Part shown: piece by piece, positions 44,934 to 53,098 of the stretch
Numbering within the stretch: the first letter of the stretch is position 1
Layout: every line of letters begins with the position of its first letter
DNA from: Bacteroidales bacterium
GTDB lineage: Bacteria > Bacteroidota > Bacteroidia > Bacteroidales > P3
NCBI GenBank assembly: GCA_017616895.1
Contig: JAFZXE010000029.1
Coordinates: 1 to 64,000 of the forward strand
Length of the DNA: 64,000 nt
Direction of reading: 5' to 3'
The notes under the pieces: generated by a model
Databases searched by the model: none
What the model was told of the DNA's origin: nothing
What the model saw: the letters and a program-made list of their open reading frames with translations, nothing else
Made by a program: the position numbers and the translations under genes

Positions 44934-46195
44934 CATTCTTTCGTTTAATGACGATAGTGCCACTTTTTTTGGCACTATCGTCTTGTATTACATGTTTTGG
45001 ACAGAAAACTCCCGCCCAACAATTCTATAAAGACACTCTCGTTCCAGTTCTGAAAGCTCAGCAAATCCGGAACTTCACGGTAAAAGTTTACGACACTTGG
45101 ATTACGGACACCGGCATTACAGAGCCTCAACTAAACTGTTTCCGCCACTATTATGTGTCAGACAAATATCTGGCATTTGTGACAGACAGTTCTATGATTG
45201 GGTTCAATAGGAATCTATATTACAATAAAAAGTCATTGCGACTGATAGACTTGTTCGAGGGATTCGTCATTGATGGTAACAAGCAGGAAGACAACCATCT
45301 TCCCATCGATGGTTTTCAATTCTGCCTTGACCAAATGCTAAACTACCACGATGTGAATTATAGTTTTTTGCTTCGGTCTTTCATTTACGCTCCATATTTA
45401 TGGGGATTTAGAGAAAAAATAGACACGGTGATTGATGGCCAAAAATATTACATCCTGTGCGGAAAAAAAACGACAGGCTACACAATAGACACAATAACAA
45501 ACGAACAAATACCATTTGTTAATCACTTCGAATGGTTTTGCAATGCCGAACAACTTGAAGTTACGCACATCAATGTCCACATGGACCCACTCAATCTGGT
45601 CAAATCCATTGATATTTCCGATTATTCCTACGATAGCCAAGACGATTACGTTGACAGCATATTTTTCCACAACAGCGAACATGACCGATTGAAACACTTC
45701 AACTGTCGTCAATCGCTACCACACTCCATAATCAACCTCAGCGAAGGAACAATGAGCATGAACGACAGCATATACAACCTTCCATTCGTATCACTACAAG
45801 GCGACACAACCACTCTGCAAGAGCAACAGGGCTGGGTATTGCTTGATTTATGGACTATACGCTGCAAACCATGTATGGAATTACCCTGCACATTACAAAA
45901 GGAGCAGCAGGAATTGGGTTATCGCAAACTGGAGAAAGCTGGGATAAAGATAATGTATGTTAACGGCACAGCCCGTGCCACCGACAAAATGCGCGAACAT
46001 GTCGCACAATGGGACTGTGAAGACATTACTTTCTCTTGCGAAGGTCTGCTCTCCATGCTCAAAGAAAATGCAGTCCCTCAACTATATCTGATCTCTCCCG
46101 ACAAGAAAATCGTTTGGCACTCCAATCAATTCACCTCAAGCGAAGATATCATCGACATTAAGAAAAACTACTATCAAAAAAAAATTAACCGATAA
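44927..46195 (+). CDS. Exported thioredoxin-fold (TlpA-like) protein
   Basis: A 422-residue protein with a signal sequence (FFRLMTIVPLFLALSSC, possible lipoprotein Cys). The N-terminal about 270 residues are unassigned. The C-terminal about 140 residues are a TlpA-like thioredoxin fold with CKPC as the redox motif (WTIRCKPCMELP) and a cis-Pro segment NAVPQLYLIS. It probably reduces or oxidises disulphides in the periplasm. The overlap with the Cys-rich lipoprotein gene suggests that lipoprotein is a substrate or partner. Such pairs occur in Bacteroidetes, often near peptide-export genes, but no exporter is present here. Confidence 0.75.
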   Translation: MVTFFRLMTIVPLFLALSSCITCFGQKTPAQQFYKDTLVPVLKAQQIRNFTVKVYDTWITDTGITEPQLNCFRHYYVSDKYLAFVTDSSMIGFNRNLYYNKKSLRLIDLFEGFVIDGNKQEDNHLPIDGFQFCLDQMLNYHDVNYSFLLRSFIYAPYLWGFREKIDTVIDGQKYYILCGKKTTGYTIDTITNEQIPFVNHFEWFCNAEQLEVTHINVHMDPLNLVKSIDISDYSYDSQDDYVDSIFFHNSEHDRLKHFNCRQSLPHSIINLSEGTMSMNDSIYNLPFVSLQGDTTTLQEQQGWVLLDLWTIRCKPCMELPCTLQKEQQELGYRKLEKAGIKIMYVNGTARATDKMREHVAQWDCEDITFSCEGLLSMLKENAVPQLYLISPDKKIVWHSNQFTSSEDIIDIKKNYYQKKINR

Positions 46196-46206
46196 AAACA
46201 GTCATT

Positions 46207-46965
46207 ATGGAATTACCCATCCAAATCGAAGTATTTTCGGTGGCGCGGGCGGCCAACGCGGCGCATTACGAGTACATGAGCACGGTGTGCCAGCGTGTTG
46301 AGGCTGCACAGCTGGAGAACGACCTGTGGCAGACCGCCGAGCGCGATTTCATCACCGCCTACAAGGCCGAGGACAAGGCTTTCAAGCAGTACCGCGCCAG
46401 CGAGCTGACCGAGGCCATCCGCCAGGCCGACGAGGAGCGCGACCAGATTTACGCCGCTCTGCGCGATGCAATCAAGGCGTTCGCGAAATTCCCCGTCGAA
46501 TCGACGGCCGAGAGCGCAGCTCCCCTGCTACGCGTGATCAACAACTACAAAATCACCACGCGCGAGAACTACATGAAGGAGAGCGGCTTGATTGACAACA
46601 TGCTGCAGGACCTGACGCAATACCGTACACAGCTCACGGCTCTCGGCCTGAGGGACGTGGCCACACAGCTGAGGCGCAAAAACGACGAGGTGCGCCAGCT
46701 CATAGCCGAGCGCAACGAGGAGCGCATGGAGCAGATTGCCGGCATCCTGAAGGAGGCGCGCCATGCGAGCGACGAGGCCTACGCCGTGCTGGTGTTCTAC
46801 ACCAACGCCTATGCCGCACTGAACCCGAACTTGCGCGCCGCGCAGAATCTGGTGATGCAGATGCAGGAGGACCTCGAGTACTTCCGCCAGCACGCCATGA
46901 CGAGCCAGAGCCGCACCGGCGGCGATGCTCCAGAGACCGATGGCGAGGCGCAGGAAAGCATGTAA
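46207..46965 (+). CDS. DUF6261-like all-helical protein
   Basis: A 252-residue protein, almost entirely helical and charged, with no signal peptide or membrane segment. It has periodic Glu/Arg/Ala helices (LENDLWQTAERDFITAYKAE; RRKNDEVRQLIAERNEERME). It resembles the Bacteroidetes DUF6261 group of unknown function. It begins 11 bases after the thioredoxin-fold gene, but its base composition is more GC-rich. A hairpin and 21-bp repeats follow it. Confidence 0.6.
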   Translation: MELPIQIEVFSVARAANAAHYEYMSTVCQRVEAAQLENDLWQTAERDFITAYKAEDKAFKQYRASELTEAIRQADEERDQIYAALRDAIKAFAKFPVESTAESAAPLLRVINNYKITTRENYMKESGLIDNMLQDLTQYRTQLTALGLRDVATQLRRKNDEVRQLIAERNEERMEQIAGILKEARHASDEAYAVLVFYTNAYAALNPNLRAAQNLVMQMQEDLEYFRQHAMTSQSRTGGDAPETDGEAQESM

Positions 46966-46980
46966 TTGTCCGACGCAAGG

Positions 46981-47200
46981 CTGCGAAACCACCATACACT
47001 GCTGCGAGACGGTTTTGTAATGTTGCAAAACCGTCTCGGACTTTTACGACAGGCTTTCGCAGCATGCAATTTTAATTTGCAGAGCTGCGAGACGGTTTTG
47101 CAGCGTGCATTTTCAATTTACAGGACTGCGACAAAACTTTGCAGCCCTGCAACAACAGTTTGCAGAGCTGCAACAGGATTTTGCACCCCCTTGCGGGGCG
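46981..47200. repeat. About 21-bp degenerate repeats with a perfect hairpin
   Basis: Units around TTTGCAGAGCTGCAACAG and GCTGCGAGACGGTTTTG recur about six times. CGAGACGGTTTTG / CAAAACCGTCTCG (47005-47017, 47026-47038) form a perfect 13-bp stem that could terminate transcription. The open frame over this tract has no protein-like composition. Confidence 0.7.
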
Positions 47201-47224
47201 ATTACAGAAAACAAAGCACCCCCA

Positions 47225-48310
47225 CTAACGCACTACGACGAGGCGTTGCGTTGCGCCGCGGTTGTCGCTCAGCAGGTAGGCGCCCGAGGGCAGGCCGCTG
47301 ATGTCCAAGGTAGCCACGCCGTCGCTCACCGTGGTGCTCATAAGTTCTGCGCCGCGCATGTTGCAGAGCGTCACCTCTCCGGCATGGCTGGCGCCGACAT
47401 GAACTTGGCGGCTGGCCGGGTTGGGCCAGACCTCGAAGCGTGGCGAGGGGTCCTGCGGGGCGTTGAGGCCCATCGTCGAGGCGTCGCCGAGGAAAAACTT
47501 GTGGATGACGTCGAAGTAGTCGATATCGCGGTTTGAACCGGAATACCAGTTGTGCGAACCACCAATGACCTTTATCAGCTGAAACTCGGCGTCGCCGCCG
47601 GTGTAGGTGTAGCGCACAAAGCGCAGGCCGTCGCTGCGGGTGTCGGGGAAGCTGTCGATTTCGGGTTCAGAAGTGCAGCCGTTCCAACCTGTCCAGTAGC
47701 TTACGATGGAATCGACGCCGATGCCGATGTTGCCGAAATACGACGAGGAACCGTTCCAACCCACCACGTTGTCGGATGTGCCGTGGATGTGGAGCAGGCG
47801 CACGGGCGCAGGCGGCACCTCGTCGGCCAGGTCGTAGGTTATCAAGCCGCTCACGGGGGCGCAGGCGTTGATGAGGTCGCCGTGCTCGATGGCCATCTTG
47901 TGGGTCATGAAGCCGCCGAGCGAGAAGCCGGTGAAGAAGACGCTGTCGGGGTTCACCTTGCCGACACCCTGGAGCGAGTCGAGGAGGGCGAGGAAGAATC
48001 CCGCGTCGTCGGCATTGCCGCCGAAGCCCACGTTCCACATGGTGCTGCCCTGCACGCTGAGAGCCTGCGGCACCACGATGCACCAACCCCACTGGCTGGC
48101 CAGCTGGGAGAAGTTCATCGACGCGGCGCAGTTGGTGATGTTATCGCCCAAACCATGCAGGAAATAGACCACCGGCACCGGGGCGGTGCGGTCGGCAGGT
48201 TCATACAGCAGGAACTGGCGCTGGCGGTTCTCCCACTGGAAGGTGCGTGTCTGCGCAAAGAGCGAGGCGACGGCAAGCAGCAGCGCCGCAAACATCAATG
48301 ACTTTTTCAT
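47225..48310 (-). CDS. Exported esterase/feruloyl-esterase-like hydrolase with T9SS type A sorting domain
   Basis: A 361-residue protein with a signal peptide (SLMFAALLLAVASLFAQ). It has an alpha/beta hydrolase of the LpqC/PHB-depolymerase type: oxyanion segment YFLHGLGDN, nucleophile Ser in GFSLGG (about residue 137), and catalytic His probably in GGSHNWY. The last about 75 residues (FEVWPNPASRQVHV ... GAYLLSDN ... LVVVR) are a type A T9SS sorting domain, so it is secreted or surface-anchored. It may cleave feruloyl or acetyl esters of plant polysaccharides; the substrate is inferred. Its ATG overlaps the stop of the upstream lipoprotein gene. Confidence 0.85.
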   Translation of the reverse strand: MKKSLMFAALLLAVASLFAQTRTFQWENRQRQFLLYEPADRTAPVPVVYFLHGLGDNITNCAASMNFSQLASQWGWCIVVPQALSVQGSTMWNVGFGGNADDAGFFLALLDSLQGVGKVNPDSVFFTGFSLGGFMTHKMAIEHGDLINACAPVSGLITYDLADEVPPAPVRLLHIHGTSDNVVGWNGSSSYFGNIGIGVDSIVSYWTGWNGCTSEPEIDSFPDTRSDGLRFVRYTYTGGDAEFQLIKVIGGSHNWYSGSNRDIDYFDVIHKFFLGDASTMGLNAPQDPSPRFEVWPNPASRQVHVGASHAGEVTLCNMRGAELMSTTVSDGVATLDISGLPSGAYLLSDNRGATQRLVVVR

Positions 48311-48834
48311 AGGAAGAGTTTTTTGGTCGTCAGGGTGTCGGTGCCCGGTATGGTGTCGGTCGGGACGATGGTGTCGGTCGGGAACACGGGCGCTACATAC
48401 TCCTTGCGCTCGAAGTTCCAGTAGCCATAGCCGTAGCGGCGGTCGCCGTTGGAGGCGTTGAGCTCATAGCGCGAGGAGAGTTTCAGGCGCTTGTCGCCAA
48501 TCTTCTCGATGGTCCAACGGATACGCACACCGTTGGTGTACATTATATATATGTCGTCGCCATCGAGGGTATAGGTCAGCTGACTGCGTTCGACTTCCGC
48601 CCCGCCGACAATCTCGTACGACAAGCCGGAGCCGTTGGCATGAAACACGAAGCCCCAACTGTCCATGTTTTCAATCGGCTCGGGGATATAGTGGTTGAAG
48701 ATGATGTCGTGAGGGTACGACTCTTCGTTCGCGATCTGCCATTTGCCGACAATGAGTTCTTCATAATCTTTCTTGCAAGCCGTCATGGTGACGATGGCAA
48801 GGGTTGCGGCGAATAGGAGGAAAATCTTCTTCAT
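48307..48834 (-). CDS. Lipoprotein with a lipocalin-like domain
   Basis: A 175-residue protein from the ATG at 48834, with a lipoprotein signal (LLFAATLAIVTMTAC) followed by KKDYEELIVGKWQIANEE and successive beta-strands (SWGFVFHANGSGLSYE, YTLDGDDIYIMYTNGVRIRWTIEKIGDKRLKLSSRYE). This matches lipocalin-like proteins of Bacteroidetes. The ligand is unknown. The stop overlaps the esterase start (ATGA), which suggests coupled expression. Confidence 0.7.
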   Translation of the reverse strand: MKKIFLLFAATLAIVTMTACKKDYEELIVGKWQIANEESYPHDIIFNHYIPEPIENMDSWGFVFHANGSGLSYEIVGGAEVERSQLTYTLDGDDIYIMYTNGVRIRWTIEKIGDKRLKLSSRYELNASNGDRRYGYGYWNFERKEYVAPVFPTDTIVPTDTIPGTDTLTTKKLFL

Positions 48835-48887
48835 TGTCTGTTCGTATTTATTATTACACGTTTTGTTGTCATACGGCGGCAAAGGGG

Positions 48888-49157
48888 TTACTTCTTCCAG
48901 CGCTCGAGCCGGGGGAAGTATTGCAGGAGCTCCTTCCTGTACTCGTCGGCTGTGAGGTGCTGGCCGGTGTTTTTGTTGAACTCATCGAGGTACTGCACGC
49001 AGTGGTCCACCATCTGCTCCATAGTGAAGTCCTGCAGGAAGTGGCCTTCGGCGTAGCAGTACTTGCAGTAGTCGGGGTTGTCGCTCGTGACCTCGTCGGT
49101 CAACGGCATGCCGCAGCTCTGGCAGAAACGTGTATATTCTGGGAAAGGGTTCTCCAT
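48888..49157 (-). CDS. Small zinc-ribbon protein
   Basis: An 89-residue cytosolic protein with two Cys pairs, CQSCGMPL (about 12-19) and YCKYCYAEG (about 31-39), the putative zinc-ribbon family arrangement. A helical tail follows (FTMEQMVDHCVQYLDEFNKN). The ATG at 49157 is preferred over TTG at 49163. It lies nine bases after the transketolase C-terminal gene on the same strand. The function is unknown. Confidence 0.8.
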   Translation of the reverse strand: MENPFPEYTRFCQSCGMPLTDEVTSDNPDYCKYCYAEGHFLQDFTMEQMVDHCVQYLDEFNKNTGQHLTADEYRKELLQYFPRLERWKK

Positions 49158-49166
49158 AGTCAATAG

Positions 49167-50120
49167 TTACTTGCGTTTCAGCACGGTGTGTACTTTCTCG
49201 ATGATGTCGGCGGCGCGGAGGTGGTAGTTGGTGAGCATCTCGTCGGGGGTGCCGCTCTCGCCGAACTTGTCGTCCACAGCCACATACTCCATCGGGGTGG
49301 GGCAATGCATGGCGAGCGTCTGAGCCACGCTGTCGCCGAGGCCGCCGTTAATCAGGTGCTCCTCGCAGGTGACGACGGCGCCGGTCTTCTTGGCGCTAGC
49401 AACGATAGCCTTCACGTCGAGCGGCTTGATGGTGTGGATGTTTATCACTTCGGTGCTGACGCCTTCTTTCTCCAACGCTTCGGCGGCTTGAAGGGCTTCC
49501 CATACAAGATGTCCGCAAGCGAAGAGGGTCACGTCCTTGCCCTCGTTCAGCAGCTGGGCCTTGCCGATTTCGAATTTCTCTCCTTCGGGCAGGAAGCAGG
49601 GCATCTTGGAGCGGCCGAGACGCAGATAGACGGGGCCTACGTGTTCGGCGGCGGCCAGCGTGGCGGCCTTGGCCTGGTTGAAGTCGGCGGGCACCAGCAC
49701 GGTCATGTTGGGCAGCACCTTCATGAGGGCGATGTCCTCCATCGTCTGGTGGGTGGCGCCGTCCTCGCCGAGGGAGATGCCGGCGTGCGAGCCGCAGATT
49801 TTCACGTTCTTGTTGCTGTAAGCCATCACCTGGCGAATCTGGTCATAGACGCGACCGGTGACGAACTCGGCGAAGCCACCGATGAAAGGCACCTTGCCGC
49901 AGAGCGAGAGGCCAGCGGCGATGCCGACCATGTTGGCCTCGGCGATGCCACACTGGATGAAGCGCTCGGGGAACTCCTTGGCGAAGCCGTCCATCTTGAC
50001 GCTGCCTTTCACGTCGGCGCTGAGTGCGACGACATTCACGTTGCGCTTGCCAGCCTCCACAAGGCCTTCGCCCATACCGGCACGCAACTCTTTGCTTGAT
50101 TTAATTTCGTAGTGAGTCAT
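49167..50120 (-). CDS. Transketolase, C-terminal subunit
   Basis: A 317-residue protein with the pyrimidine-binding and C-terminal domains of split transketolases: AGKRNVNVVALSADVKGS, RFIQCGIAEANMVGIAAGLS, GSHAGISLGEDGATHQTMEDIALM, HTIKPLD. With the N-terminal subunit at 51538-52386 it forms a thiamine-diphosphate enzyme of the non-oxidative pentose phosphate pathway. Split transketolases are common, but the two halves are usually adjacent; here a VWA-domain gene separates them. Confidence 0.92.
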   Translation of the reverse strand: MTHYEIKSSKELRAGMGEGLVEAGKRNVNVVALSADVKGSVKMDGFAKEFPERFIQCGIAEANMVGIAAGLSLCGKVPFIGGFAEFVTGRVYDQIRQVMAYSNKNVKICGSHAGISLGEDGATHQTMEDIALMKVLPNMTVLVPADFNQAKAATLAAAEHVGPVYLRLGRSKMPCFLPEGEKFEIGKAQLLNEGKDVTLFACGHLVWEALQAAEALEKEGVSTEVINIHTIKPLDVKAIVASAKKTGAVVTCEEHLINGGLGDSVAQTLAMHCPTPMEYVAVDDKFGESGTPDEMLTNYHLRAADIIEKVHTVLKRK

Positions 50121-50145
50121 TGTTATTATTGTTTTGTTTTTGTTT

Positions 50146-51531
50146 TCAATCTATTTTTGCCACAGTTTGTTTTCCGGATTGGATTTGTGCTGTTGTCGTT
50201 GTTGTCGCTTTGGGATTTTTACCAAGAGGTTTGATTATAAGGATATAGTCGCCCGGCATCAGTATCAGGTTCTCGCCTGCGGGGTTTGGCACGAACTCAC
50301 GCACCAGCTGCATCCGCCCGTCGCGCAGCTCGAAGACACTAACCTGCTTTCTCGCTTTCATGCGCTCGAACATCAGCATCCCGGGGGCCGGTATCGCCAA
50401 CTCGGTCACCGCATCGCGGCGTATCTCAACATTGTTTATCGCTATCGGGGGCATCGAGAGAATTTCGATATCGTATATACCTTCGAGGTATTTCACGCTG
50501 TCGCCCAAGCCCTGCACACCCGTCAGGTCGGCTTTGCCGCTTTGACGCACCACCACCTGGTAGTCGGGCACGCTCCACACCACACGCTTGTCCTCGCGTC
50601 TGACGCACAGCCTCCCCTCCTCTACCGCCGAAGCCAAAGTATAAACCCTGTCGGGCTTGAAGGTGCGATTCTTAAAGACGATGGAAGGTCTTGTGAAAAC
50701 CTCGACATCATAGGAAATCAACGGATCGACCGTCACGGTGTCGGGTTTCGACTTGGGTCCGCCATAATAGACTTTCGTATATACCGGCTTGCTGTTCTGA
50801 CGGTCGTAGAAGACAACGGGCACGTCGCCGCTGAAAACCTCTCCCGCCTCGTTGGTGAGGGTCACCACCACACGCGACTCCGTCCGCACGGTATGGAAAA
50901 GCGTCTGCAGCTCGCCCGCGAAACGCTCCTCGTCGGCAATCTGTATCACCTCTCCCGCACAGTCGAGCGCGTTGCCGTGATTAGCGTTGGCCGCGATGTT
51001 GAAGATGAAGGTCTTGACCACACGGCCGCTCAGCTGTATCTTGCGCGCCACCTCGCAGATGTTGCTCCCGCCGCTCTTGCCGTCGGTAATGACGAAGATC
51101 ACGTTGCGCGAGGAGTCGCCTGCGGGAAAGTCGCCCACCGCGCCGTCCAGCGCCGTAGCAGCTGTGCAGCCGCCGTTGGGCACGAGAGTCTTTATCTTGC
51201 TCTGCAACTGATAGCGGTTGTTGGGCTCGAACGGACACTCGAGCCGAGTGCCGTAGGAGTTCTGGTTCAGATGCCCGAACACGCGCATCGCCAATTCGGC
51301 GCCGCCTTTCTCAGGCAAGCTGTCGAGGAAATGCAGCAGCACCTTCTGCGTCACCTTTATCTTCGAGTCGCTCTGCCACTTGTCCCACATGCTGCGCGAG
51401 CAGTCAACCAGCAACAGTATGCGCACTCTTTCGGAATTTTGAATTTCGAATTTCGAATTTTGAAATTGAACTCCGGCGAAAAGGGGCTGAATGGCAATGA
51501 CCAGCGATGCTATGAGCAAGAACCTTCTCAA
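50146..51531 (-). CDS. Exported VWA-domain protein lying between transketolase halves
   Basis: A 461-residue protein with a signal peptide (FLLIASLVIAIQPLFAG). The von Willebrand A domain has a MIDAS-type metal site (LLLVDCSRSMW, residues about 40-50; VIFVITDGKSGG), and beta-rich C-terminal regions follow. After the signal peptide about ten residues (QFQNSKFEIQNS) come from heptamer repeats. It probably binds a protein ligand in the periplasm or on the surface. It starts with TTG at 51531, six bases after the N-terminal transketolase stop. No functional link to transketolase is known to me. Confidence 0.78.
   Translation of the reverse strand: MRRFLLIASLVIAIQPLFAGVQFQNSKFEIQNSERVRILLLVDCSRSMWDKWQSDSKIKVTQKVLLHFLDSLPEKGGAELAMRVFGHLNQNSYGTRLECPFEPNNRYQLQSKIKTLVPNGGCTAATALDGAVGDFPAGDSSRNVIFVITDGKSGGSNICEVARKIQLSGRVVKTFIFNIAANANHGNALDCAGEVIQIADEERFAGELQTLFHTVRTESRVVVTLTNEAGEVFSGDVPVVFYDRQNSKPVYTKVYYGGPKSKPDTVTVDPLISYDVEVFTRPSIVFKNRTFKPDRVYTLASAVEEGRLCVRREDKRVVWSVPDYQVVVRQSGKADLTGVQGLGDSVKYLEGIYDIEILSMPPIAINNVEIRRDAVTELAIPAPGMLMFERMKARKQVSVFELRDGRMQLVREFVPNPAGENLILMPGDYILIIKPLGKNPKATTTTTAQIQSGKQTVAKID
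51428..51470. repeat. TTTTGAA/TTTCGAA heptamer array inside the VWA gene
   Basis: About five units of TTTTGAA, TTTCGAA and related form lie in frame between the signal-peptide cleavage region and the VWA domain. Confidence 0.8.
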
Positions 51532-51537
51532 TGCTGT

Positions 51538-52386
51538 TTAGAAGTCTCCGAGTGTTTCGGGAAGTTGAGCGAGAGCCTTGGGCAGGTCGTCGGCGCTGAG
51601 CACCGAACCGTGATATTTGTTGGTGTCCTGCATGAAATCGACGCCGTATCCCATCTTGGTGGTGAGGATGACGCACACGGGGCTGCCCTGACCAGTGAGA
51701 GCTTTGGCCTTCGCCATTCCGTCGAGCACCTGCTGCATGTCGTTGCCGTTCTCGATGACGACCACCTTCCAGAGGAAACTCTCGAACTTGGCCTTGAGGT
51801 CGCCGAGGGTCATCACCTCATCGACGGTGGCGTCGATCTGCTGGTTGTTGTAGTCGATGGTGGCTATGAGGTTATCGACCTTCTTGGCGCCTGCAAACAT
51901 CGCGGCCTCCCAAATCTGGCCCTCTTCGAGCTCGCCGTCGCCGTGCATGGTATAGACGATGTGTTTGTCGCCCGTCATCTTCTTACCGAGGGCGGCGCCG
52001 ACGCCGACGCTGAGACCCTGTCCGAGCGAGCCGCTGGCCATACGTATGCCCGGCAGGTTGTGAGCCGTCGAGGGGTGACCCTGAAGGCGAGTGCCGAACT
52101 TGCGGAAGGTCTTGAGTTCGTCAACGGGGAAGAATCCGCGGCGAGCCATAGTGCTGTAGATGACCGGCGTGATGTGGCCTTGCGAGACGAAGAGCATATC
52201 CTCGCCCTCACCGCTCATGGAGAACTTGGCGGGGTCGAAGTCCATAAGGTTGAAGTTCATAGCCACAAACCAGTCGGCGGTGCCGAGCGAGCCGCCCGGA
52301 TGGCCGCTTTTGGCGTTGGTGGTCATACGTAGGATGTCGCGGCGCACCTGCGTCGCAATCTGCTGAAGTTCTGCTGTTGTTTTCAT
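51538..52386 (-). CDS. Transketolase, N-terminal subunit
   Basis: A 282-residue protein with the thiamine-diphosphate-binding half: TNAKSGHPGGSLGTADWF, GQGLSVGVGAALGKKM, GDGELEEGQIWEAAMFA, DYNNQQIDATVDEV. The ATG at 52386 is chosen; the longer reading enters the promoter region. It is the first gene of a minus-strand run continuing through the VWA protein, transketolase C-terminal subunit, zinc ribbon, lipoprotein and esterase. Confidence 0.93.
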   Translation of the reverse strand: MKTTAELQQIATQVRRDILRMTTNAKSGHPGGSLGTADWFVAMNFNLMDFDPAKFSMSGEGEDMLFVSQGHITPVIYSTMARRGFFPVDELKTFRKFGTRLQGHPSTAHNLPGIRMASGSLGQGLSVGVGAALGKKMTGDKHIVYTMHGDGELEEGQIWEAAMFAGAKKVDNLIATIDYNNQQIDATVDEVMTLGDLKAKFESFLWKVVVIENGNDMQQVLDGMAKAKALTGQGSPVCVILTTKMGYGVDFMQDTNKYHGSVLSADDLPKALAQLPETLGDF

Positions 52387-52463
52387 GTATTGAGATATTT
52401 TTTGTTTGTCTAATTGCCTATCCGTCGCAACAATATGGCGACATGACACACTTTTAATGTGGG

Positions 52464-52471
52464 CAAAGGTA
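52464..52471 (-). promoter_or_regulatory. TAnnTTTG -7 element for the transketolase operon
   Basis: TACCTTTG on the minus strand, about 78 bases upstream of the N-terminal transketolase ATG. It is probably divergent with the element at 52526. Confidence 0.6.
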
Positions 52472-52525
52472 CATTAAATTTGGCTACTTTACCAATAAAG
52501 ATTTGCACAGATTATAGGTTTATAC

Positions 52526-52533
52526 TATTTTTG
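52526..52533 (+). promoter_or_regulatory. TAnnTTTG -7 element for the 52614 lipoprotein gene
   Basis: TATTTTTG followed by CAAGCG, about 80 bases before the ATG. Confidence 0.55.
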
Positions 52534-52613
52534 CAAGCGTGAAGAACGTCACAACCACACTGAACGTCATTAGTTATCACCTTGTTAATAACTTACCAAA
52601 AAAACTTTGGATT

Positions 52614-53093
52614 ATGAAAAAAAGAGTCATTCTCACTTTTGCCTCCATCATGTTATGCACCTTGGCCCTCGTTGGATGCAAAAAAAACAGCCCCAGCGCC
52701 TATATAGACAAACTCTATACCGCCACAATCAATAAAGACTACCGCACGATGGTCGAGATGATGCCCGACTCAGAAGGCAAGTCCGAGGAGGAGAAGCAGG
52801 GTATCATAGAGATGATGCAGCTCGCCGACGAATTCACGGGTGGCGTCAAAGACTACAAGATCATCTCCGAACAGATTTCCAAAGACGGCAAACACGCCGT
52901 CGTAAAGGTTCGCGTGACATTCGGTACAGGCGAGATGATAGAGGAAACCGCCGAACTGGTTATGAGCGACAAAGGCTGGATTCCCGATCCCGAACAGTAC
53001 GGCACGGATGCGGACGACGAGGAGGAATTCGACCTTGACGAGTGGAACGAAATGATGGGATTGGATTCCATCGACGAAAGCCTCGAAGAATAG
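52614..53093 (+). CDS. Lipoprotein, DUF4878-like
   Basis: A 159-residue protein from the ATG at 52614, with a lipoprotein signal (VILTFASIMLCTLALVGC) followed by KKNSPSAYIDKLYTATINKDYRTMVEMMPD, the pattern of NTF2-like DUF4878 lipoproteins. A strongly acidic C-terminal tail (DADDEEEFDLDEWNEMMG) follows. The function is unknown. The EamA transporter gene begins immediately after the stop. Confidence 0.75.
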   Translation: MKKRVILTFASIMLCTLALVGCKKNSPSAYIDKLYTATINKDYRTMVEMMPDSEGKSEEEKQGIIEMMQLADEFTGGVKDYKIISEQISKDGKHAVVKVRVTFGTGEMIEETAELVMSDKGWIPDPEQYGTDADDEEEFDLDEWNEMMGLDSIDESLEE

Positions 53094-53098
53094 ATGTC

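Noticed and set aside
46966..47301. A 111-residue plus-strand frame with repeated Cys and Leu
   Set aside because: It translates a degenerate 21-bp repeat and a hairpin, then enters the antisense of the esterase gene.
47552..48301. A 249-residue plus-strand frame over the esterase gene
   Set aside because: It is the antisense of an esterase with clear signal peptide, GFSLGG nucleophile motif and T9SS tail.
50134..52332. A 732-residue plus-strand frame across the VWA and transketolase genes
   Set aside because: Both sense genes have clear families; the antisense frame runs across their junction and has His/Arg/Val-rich shadow composition.
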